DNA of 11,329 bases, from NCBI GenBank assembly GCA_020850915.1, contig JADZDV010000026.1:1-11329 (forward strand), written 5' to 3'. Below the pieces are notes generated by a model. That model was not told the DNA's origin, made no database searches, and worked only from the letters and a program-made list of their open reading frames with translations. Below, one piece after another: positions 1-6,108 of this stretch. This stretch comes from Chloroflexota bacterium. GTDB lineage: Bacteria > Chloroflexota > UBA6077 > JADZDV01. Every line of letters starts with the position of its first letter. Positions within the stretch are counted from its first letter, which is position 1. The position numbers were made by a program, and so were the translations under genes.

Positions 1-308
1 GATGCCCAGGACGGCGACGGCGGCGAGCCGCGGGGTGGCGGGCAGGCGCGCCAGGACGAGCGCCATCGCGACTGGCGATCGCGCAGCGAGATGCCAGAGT
101 CGCCCCGCGGCGCCTTGCCGAGGAACTCGGCGTACTGAATTGCAAGCGGTCGATCGGAGCCCATCTCATGACTGATCCTGGCGTATTCCTCCCGTGAGCG
201 GCTCTCTGGCAGGAGCAGGTCGACCGGGTCGCCGCTCAGGTGGAGCAGCGAGAAGACGATGAGCGAGACACCGAGGATGACGACGAGGGACCGCGGCAGC
301 CGTTGTAC
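1..308 (-). pseudogene. DppB-type dipeptide/oligopeptide ABC transporter permease, 5' part, frameshifted
   Basis: Reading leftward from about 308, the translation gives VQRLPRSLVVILGVSLIVF, then LLHLSGDPVDLLLP, then DRPLAIQYAEFLGKAPRGD and ISLRDRQS. This is the N-terminal pattern of DppB/OppB permeases: the first membrane helix, then the periplasmic 'GDP' and 'LGLDRPL..QY..FL' motifs. After RDRQS the frame becomes Arg/Pro/Ser nonsense, while the next frame continues the family pattern (MALVLARLPATPRLAAVAVL) to the window edge. One base therefore seems to be missing near 68-71. No ATG, GTG or TTG lies in frame before VQRL; the frame stays open into the preceding M20 gene, so the start is unclear or lost. 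The usual GDFG motif reads GDSG. The gene lies about 15 bp behind the M20 gene on the same strand, so they would be co-transcribed. It is either a decaying gene or carries a sequencing error. The family call is firm; pseudogene status is less so. Confidence 0.65.
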
Positions 309-322
309 GAGGTCGGCTCTAT

Positions 323-1492
323 TTACTGCTGTTTCGCGTCCTCGACGAGGCGCGGCTCGCTCAGGAGGTCTACCGCGGTCATCGCCAGTACCTTCGCGGC
401 GTTGACCAGCGCGACGTCGCCCGCCTCGTCGATCGCCGCGGCCGCGAACTCCGGACTGTGCTCGCCGAACGGACGTGAGCCGATCGCCAGCGTCAGCAGG
501 GTGGTCGGGATGACTTGACTCATCGTGCCGGCGTCATTGGAGGCGGTAAGCACTGGTTCGTCCTCGATGAGTGCGATGTCCAGGCGCCGGGTGTTCCGCT
601 TCATCAGCTCTACCAGAACAGGATTCGGCTTGATCGGGTCATAGACCGGCCGGTTCGGCTCGGGGAACTCCACCCGGCAGCCAGTCTGGAGCGCGGCGCC
701 GCGGGCGCAGTTCTTCACTTTCTCGACCAGTTCGGCCACGTAGGCCTTCTCGGTCGCCCGGCAGTAGTACTCGGCCCGGGTGTAGTCGGGGATGTTGTTG
801 GGCGCCACGCCGGCGTGAGTGAAGATGCCATGGATGCGGGCATCGGTCTTGAGCTGCTGGCGGAGGGTGCTGATCGCCACGTACGAGTTGACGAGGGCGT
901 CCAGGGCGTTCACGCCCTGGAACGGGAACGACGAGGCGTTCACCGAGTGGCCGTAGAACTCAACGCTGACTGGGATGAGCGCGAAGGTGGTCTGGCCGAC
1001 GGTGTTGATGTCTTTCGGGTGGAACATCAGGACGGCGTCCACCTCGTCAAAGGCGTGATGGTCGTACATGATCATCTTGCCGCCACCGCCCTCCTCAGCC
1101 GGCGTGCCAAAGATGCTGAAGCGGCCGGACAGCTCCCTCATCGAGGGGAGGACGGCGGTCAGCGCGGCAACCATCGAGGCGGAGATGATGTTGTGGCCGC
1201 AGGCGTGGCCGAGACCGGGCACCGCGTCGTACTCGGCCAGCATGGCGACGTGCGGACCGGGCTGGCGGCCCGAGATAGTCGCCCGGAAGGCCGTTTCGAG
1301 CCCGCCGGTGCCCTGCTCGACCTCGACGCTCTCGAATCGCCGCAGGTAGCCCAGGATGACCTCGACGGCCTCGTGCTCCTCGAAGCCGACGCCTTTGCAG
1401 TCCCAGATGTCCCGGCTGAGCTGCAGGAGCGAGGCGCGGTTGCTCTCGATCGCCTCGATCGCCGCCGATTTCAGGCCTGTCGGGGAGCTCAC
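323..1492 (-). CDS. M20-family metallopeptidase / amidohydrolase (AbgB/PM20D2-like)
   Basis: A 389-residue cytosolic zinc hydrolase of the M20 family, of normal length. It would cleave an amide bond in an N-acyl amino acid, aminobenzoyl-glutamate-like compound or dipeptide. Visible motifs are AEYDAVPGLGHACGHN (86-101; metal ligands Cys98 and His100), TPAEE (130-134; Glu133 as catalytic base, Glu134 as ligand), MFHP (His158) and GEHSPEF (His345). The lid/dimerisation segment reads GHSVNASSFPFQGVNALDA (181-199) where relatives have GKASHAAAFPWEGVNALDA, so the conserved lid His is Asn185. The GTG start at 1492 is chosen because AGGAGG (1501-1506) stands 8 nt upstream; the ATG inside that spacer hits a stop after three codons. 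No signal peptide is seen. A DppB-type permease follows about 15 bp downstream, which suggests a peptide-uptake operon. The family is near certain; the substrate is unknown. Confidence 0.93.
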   Translation of the reverse strand: MSSPTGLKSAAIEAIESNRASLLQLSRDIWDCKGVGFEEHEAVEVILGYLRRFESVEVEQGTGGLETAFRATISGRQPGPHVAMLAEYDAVPGLGHACGHNIISASMVAALTAVLPSMRELSGRFSIFGTPAEEGGGGKMIMYDHHAFDEVDAVLMFHPKDINTVGQTTFALIPVSVEFYGHSVNASSFPFQGVNALDALVNSYVAISTLRQQLKTDARIHGIFTHAGVAPNNIPDYTRAEYYCRATEKAYVAELVEKVKNCARGAALQTGCRVEFPEPNRPVYDPIKPNPVLVELMKRNTRRLDIALIEDEPVLTASNDAGTMSQVIPTTLLTLAIGSRPFGEHSPEFAAAAIDEAGDVALVNAAKVLAMTAVDLLSEPRLVEDAKQQ

Positions 1493-1500
1493 GTCGTCAT

Positions 1501-1913
1501 CCTCCTGCCGGCTACATCAGTGACGCGCCCAGCACGTAGAGCCGTTCGTCACTGTGCAGGTCCCAGTTGGGGCATTATGGCGTAGACCACCAGCTTACCG
1601 TTCACGCCAGCCAAGGCGGAGCTCCGGGCGAGTGCGGCCGGGGCGAGCAGAGCAGCCGGCGTGGCTGGGGCAGCGGCAGAGCTCGGATCCGTTCGGGCCC
1701 GGGCCCGCGCGGTCGGTCTCATTCTCGCTCCACAGCGCAAGCCGGTTCGTCGTTCAACCAGGGCTCCCGCGCTTACGGGAATACCGTCACGTCTGCTATG
1801 GTGGATTGCTGGCAGGTAAGATGACCGGTTTGGCTCGCAGGCCGGCGTCGACTCACGATGGCCAGCCAGCGATGTTGCCAGGGTGACGAAGCACGTCGGG
1901 AGGGGAGGACTCC
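1501..1913. other. Intergenic region between divergent M20 and VOC genes
   Basis: About 410 bp with no convincing intact gene. On the minus strand near the M20 start, a short stretch reads PNWDLHSDERLYVLGASLM and stops at TAG (1512-1514), just before the M20 ribosome binding site. If one base of the GGGG at 1569-1572 is removed, it joins an upstream frame reading SSALAGVNGKLVVYAIMP. This could be the tail of a broken gene with a Kelch-like flavour, or chance in GC-rich DNA. On the plus strand, an extended -10-like TGCTATGGT (1794-1802) lies about 110 bp before the VOC start, but no good -35 accompanies it. I see no RNA gene or riboswitch. Confidence 0.4.
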
Positions 1914-2609
1914 ATGCTCCGGATCGACCATTTCTGTGTTGGCGTGCGACACCTGTACGAGGGCGCGTCCAGGCTCCGCGCGCAGACGGGGCTCGACCCA
2001 TACGATGGGGGCTGGTTCCACGACATCGGGCTCGCACAGCGAACGGTTCCGCTGGGGAACGACTGCTACATGGAGATCAACAGCGTGATCTGCCATCCCT
2101 GGGCGGTGGAGCATCGATTCGGCCGCTGGTTCGAGCGTGTCATCTCCGAGCCGGGCGACCACTTCATGGGCTGGGTGCTGGCGGTCGATAGCCTGGATGA
2201 GCTGGAAGCCGCGGCGAAAAGGATGGGGACCAGCGTCGCCCGCACCTGGGGGCGCGTGCGGCCCGACGATCAACGCAATATCGCCCACAACGCGGCGCTG
2301 CCAGATCAGCATCCATGGCCGATTGGTCTGCCGATCGTGATGTACTGGCCAGACATGGGCCAGCATCCGGACCGAATTCCCCAGGCGGCGACGGTGAGGC
2401 ACCGGGTACCGCCCAGAGGCATCTCCTGGGTGGAGGTTGGCGGGCGGGCGGAGCTGCGCGAGTGGCTTGGACCGGACGTCGAGAACCTACCGGTGCGGTA
2501 CGTCGACGCGCCACCGGGGCTCCACGCCGTCGGGATCGCCACGGATGGCGAGGAGATCGTCCTGCGACTGCCTCCGGCAGCGTATGGCGAGGAGTATCGG
2601 CGGGGGTAG
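1914..2609 (+). CDS. VOC / glyoxalase-like domain protein
   Basis: A 231-residue soluble protein beginning MLRIDHFCVGVRHLYEGASR, the typical first strand and helix of a vicinal-oxygen-chelate module. His6 sits where these proteins place the first metal ligand. GNDCYMEINSV (48-58) matches the 'G..YLEL' strand that carries the Glu ligand. The length, the WPIGLPIVMYWPD strand (135-147) and the C-terminal SWVEVGG...LHAVGIATDG half resemble the Glyoxalase_3-like group, where two half-domains form one barrel. Such proteins include lyases, dioxygenases and many of unknown role; no substrate can be assigned. The ATG at 1914 has strong purine-rich sites: GGAGG at 1904-1908 (5 nt away) and GGGAGG at 1898-1903. 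An SRPBCC gene starts about 41 bp downstream, probably on the same transcript. Confidence 0.8.
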   Translation: MLRIDHFCVGVRHLYEGASRLRAQTGLDPYDGGWFHDIGLAQRTVPLGNDCYMEINSVICHPWAVEHRFGRWFERVISEPGDHFMGWVLAVDSLDELEAAAKRMGTSVARTWGRVRPDDQRNIAHNAALPDQHPWPIGLPIVMYWPDMGQHPDRIPQAATVRHRVPPRGISWVEVGGRAELREWLGPDVENLPVRYVDAPPGLHAVGIATDGEEIVLRLPPAAYGEEYRRG

Positions 2610-2650
2610 GTTCGCCGTCGTGTGCGGCGTAAGCCAGTTGGAGTCTGGTG

Positions 2651-3103
2651 ATGACAACGCTGCAAGTCAGCCGGGAGGCGGCAGTCGGTGCGCCGGCTGA
2701 ACTGGTGTACGGTCTGATCAGGAACTATCAGGAGCATCACGATCGCTTCCTTCCGACCGCCTTCTCCGAGTACCGCGTGGAGCGAGGGGGTGTCGGCGAA
2801 GGCACGGAAGTGAGCTTCGCGGTGACGGTCGGCGGGATGGAGCGCCGCTATCACGTGCTCGTGACGGAGCCGCTGCCGGGGCACGAGCTGGTGGAGACGG
2901 ACCTGCTGAGCGGCGCAGTCACGCGGTTCCTTGTGACGTCAGAGGGGGCACAGTGCCGCGTTGGGTTCGAGACGACGTGGGAGGCCGCGCCCGGCCTCGC
3001 CGGGCTGTTCGAGCGCTGGCTCGCGCCGACGTTGATGCAGCGGCTGTATCGAGACGAGCTGAGCCGGTTGGATCGGTACGCGCGGGAGCAGGCACGAGGA
3101 TAG
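2651..3103 (+). CDS. SRPBCC-superfamily (polyketide cyclase/START-like) protein
   Basis: A 150-residue small soluble protein. Its opening, LQVSREAAVGAPAELVYGLIRN, is the standard first strand and helix of SRPBCC proteins ('v.i.ApaevVw..i.d'). The middle has the antiparallel strands GVGEGTEVSFAVTVGG, RRYHVLVTEPLPGHELVETD and RVGFETTWEA. A long C-terminal helix runs from 115 to 147, with LMQRLYRDELSRLDRYARE typical of the lid over the hydrophobic cavity. The family binds small hydrophobic ligands, or acts as cyclase, hydratase or co-chaperone, and the sequence does not say which. The ATG at 2651 is preferred over the adjacent GTG at 2648 because GGAG at 2640-2643 is 7 nt from the ATG and only 4 from the GTG. 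Pairing with the upstream VOC gene suggests joint action on a small organic molecule, which is inference. Confidence 0.8.
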   Translation: MTTLQVSREAAVGAPAELVYGLIRNYQEHHDRFLPTAFSEYRVERGGVGEGTEVSFAVTVGGMERRYHVLVTEPLPGHELVETDLLSGAVTRFLVTSEGAQCRVGFETTWEAAPGLAGLFERWLAPTLMQRLYRDELSRLDRYAREQARG

Positions 3104-3110
3104 AAGGCTG

Positions 3111-3150
3111 CCGCGGGGAACCCCCGCCCGACCCCCTCGCCGGGGGGGGA
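3111..3150. terminator. GC-rich hairpins between convergent genes, possible bidirectional terminator
   Basis: Between the plus-strand SRPBCC stop (3101-3103) and the minus-strand stop at 3152 lie two small hairpins. One is GCGGGG (3113-3118), loop AAC, CCCCGC (3122-3127). The other pairs CCCCC (3132-3136) with the G run at 3142-3149. There is no T tract, so intrinsic termination is uncertain. The position between converging genes is what suggests the role. Confidence 0.35.
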
Positions 3151-3151
3151 A

Positions 3152-4024
3152 TCAGGGCTGGTACACGGTGTAGAGGCCGGGCTGGGTGATGGGAGCGGAG
3201 AGGGCGTTGTTCTGAGGGTCGCCGACGAGGTTGGAGGCGGTGACCCAGAGGCCGGTGGCCGGGTCCAGCCAGGCGAGGAGGAGCTGGCTCACGGACAGGG
3301 CGGCGACGTCCAGCGGGGAGTAGCGCACCGTCAGGTCCACGCCGGGAGGCAGGGTTGCGACCGGCGAGCCGTCACATCCCTGGACGGCCACCTGGAAGAG
3401 CAGGCCGCCCACGCGGATGCCGCTGGTCGGATTTGCCAGCGAGAGCGGGACGTCCGTGCGGATGCTCAACTGGGCGGGGGAGCCGAGCGTGGGTGGCGCG
3501 TAGAGGCTGACCCGGCCGTCTGAGGATGTCAGCGTGGTGTCGTGGCCGGGCTGCGCACAGGTCGTCACCGTGCCGGGCGGGGGCGGCGTCAGGGTGGGGA
3601 TCGTGATCGGGGAGCGGTCCCGGGTGATCTCGAAGTTGTCGTTCGCGTTGAAGTTGTTGTTGCTGTTCGAGTTGTTGTTGCCGTTGCCGCCAGTGCCGCT
3701 GTTGTCGCCGGCACCTGTGTCGGTACTGCTGCTGGTCGTGCTCGTCCTGGTGGTCGTGGTCGAGGACGTCGTCGTGCTGGGTGTGGTCGAGGTGGTGGAG
3801 GTCGTGGTCGTCTCGCGACCAGAGAGGTCGGCGACGTACGGGCCGGGCTGGCCGGTGAGGCGCGGCCAGCCGGCATCCAGGCTGGAGGCGGCCAGGGCGC
3901 GCGTGACGCTGGCAGGCCGGCCCGGGCTCAGCAGCCCGGAGCCGAGGGTGCCAGCGACCAGCACGGCGGTGATCGCGGCGTAGGAGAGCAGCCGGAGCAG
4001 GAGGAGTCGCGGGGGTGTCTGCAT
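3152..4024 (-). CDS. Secreted or membrane-anchored Thr/Asn-rich protein of unknown function
   Basis: A 290-residue protein that I cannot assign to a family. Residues 6-33 are a positively charged start plus a hydrophobic segment. ALA-AS at 43-47 could be a cleavage site; there is no lipobox cysteine. Residues 71-101 are almost pure Thr/Ser and 107-130 are Asn/Gly-rich (NGNNNSNSNNN), a flexible and possibly glycosylated stalk. Residues 152-290 look like a folded beta domain with two cysteines (156, 217). Phrases such as LPPGVDLTVRYSPLDV, LLAWLDPATGLWV and ITQPGLYTVYQP resemble the beta-sandwich modules in bacterial surface proteins that end 'G.Ysv'. The gene starts 9 bp after the permease stop, with AGG 7 nt before the ATG, so it is the last gene of the export operon. 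It could be an exported cargo, a surface partner of the transporter, or a ligand sensor. Coding status is good; the role is open. Confidence 0.75.
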   Translation of the reverse strand: MQTPPRLLLLRLLSYAAITAVLVAGTLGSGLLSPGRPASVTRALAASSLDAGWPRLTGQPGPYVADLSGRETTTTSTTSTTPSTTTSSTTTTRTSTTSSSTDTGAGDNSGTGGNGNNNSNSNNNFNANDNFEITRDRSPITIPTLTPPPPGTVTTCAQPGHDTTLTSSDGRVSLYAPPTLGSPAQLSIRTDVPLSLANPTSGIRVGGLLFQVAVQGCDGSPVATLPPGVDLTVRYSPLDVAALSVSQLLLAWLDPATGLWVTASNLVGDPQNNALSAPITQPGLYTVYQP

Positions 4025-4033
4025 CGGGACGCC

Positions 4034-5358
4034 TCACTCGAACCGCAGCGCGTCGATCGGGTTGAGCTGCGACGCCTTGCGAGCCGGGTAGAGCCCGAAG
4101 AAGATGCCGACCATAGCGGCGAAGCCGAAGGCGATGCCGATGGCGGGATAGGAGATAGCCGTAGCCCAGCCGACGAACCGTGGCAGGCCGAGGGCGACGC
4201 CCAGACCGATGGCGATCCCGATCAGGCCGCCGAGGACGGACAGCAGCACTGCCTCGACGAGGAACTGGGAGAGGATGTCGCCCGGTCGGGCGCCGATCGC
4301 CATCCGGATACCGATCTCCCGGGTTCGCTCGGTGACTGAGACGAGCATGATGTTCATGATGCCGATGCCGCCGACGATCAGGGAGACCGCGGCCACGCCC
4401 GCGAGCAGGAGGGTCATTGTCTGGGAGACGCCCTGGGCGGTCTCGATGATGTCGTTGCTGCTGCGAATGGTGAAGTCGTCGCCCTGGTTCGCTCCGAGCC
4501 TGTGGCGCTGGCGGAGCAGGATCTGGGTCGCGGCGGTCACGTCGTCGATCTCGTCGGCCTTTGTGGCCTGGATCTGGATCGAGTTGATGGCGTTGGAGCC
4601 GAACAGGCGGATCTGGCCCGTGCGGAAAGGGATCAGCACGATGTCGTCCTGGTCCTGGAAGCCAGTGGCGCCCTTGCTGGCGAGGACGCCGATCACGGTG
4701 AACGGAACGTTCCTGATGCGAACAGACTGGCCGACCGGGTCACGCGTGCCGAACAGGTTGCGCGCGACCGTTTGACCGATCACGGCGACACTGCGGGCTT
4801 CCGTCTCCTCCTGGGCGGAGAAGAAGCTGCCCGAGCCGATCTGCCAGTTCTGGATCTGCTGGTAGGCGGGCTTCACGCCCTGGATGCGGGTCTGCCAGTT
4901 CTGGTTGCCGGCGATCACTTGCGCGTTGCCCTGGACGACCGGGCTGATCGCGGCGATGTCAGGCACCTGCTGTCCGATCGCGTCGGCGTCGGCCGGGGTC
5001 AGGGTCGTGAGGGTACCGGCGCCGCCGCGCACGCCACCGCTCTGGCTGCTGCCTGGTGAGATGGTCAGAACGTTCGTACCCAGGCCGGCCAGCCGCGCAT
5101 TCACCTGAGCGCTGGCGCCCTGGCCGATGGCGACCATGATGATGACGGCGGCCACGCCGATGATGATGCCGAGCGTTGTCAGGACGGCGCGCCCCTTGTT
5201 GGCGCGCAGCGCCTCGAGGGCGGACGGCAGGCTCATGGTGAGGCGTCCGCCGTTGGTCCGGTGCGGGTCGGTCAGGAGGATCGAGAACGCGTCTGCTTCG
5301 CTCGGCTCGAACTCCGGGGTCGGAGCCGCGACCGCGGGTCGGTCGGGGGCGACGACGC

Positions 5359-5362
<4 letters not shown>
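4034..5362 (-). CDS. MacB/FtsX-type ABC transporter permease
   Basis: A 442-residue inner-membrane subunit with the MacB layout. A cytosolic N-terminus of about 55 residues precedes TM1 (61-81). An extracytoplasmic domain follows (about 82-315; it includes [15 protein letters not shown] and [20 protein letters not shown], typical of the MacB periplasmic core). Three TM helices follow (about 316-340, 367-392, 403-426). The FtsX signatures are [22 protein letters not shown] (337-358, as NIML...REIG...GA) and the ending [18 protein letters not shown]. Unlike E. coli MacB, the ATPase is a separate gene. The start at 5362 overlaps the ATPase stop as ATGA and has AGGAGG 7 nt upstream, so the 42-residue extension before the second Met (43) is probably translated. 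Such permeases do not form a transmembrane channel; they use ATP to drive the adaptor and export of toxins, peptides or lipids. Confidence 0.93.

Positions 5363-6104
<742 letters not shown>

Positions 6105-6108
<4 letters not shown>

Noticed and set aside
515..1585. Long plus-strand open frame of 356 codons opposite the M20 gene
   Set aside because: It is the antisense shadow of a clear M20 enzyme with intact motifs; its translation is a His/Arg/Gly/Asp-rich series with no domain pattern.
5234..5236. Alternative permease start at the second Met (residue 43)
   Set aside because: No ribosome site precedes it, whereas the ATG at 5362 has AGGAGG at good spacing and an ATGA overlap with the ATPase gene.
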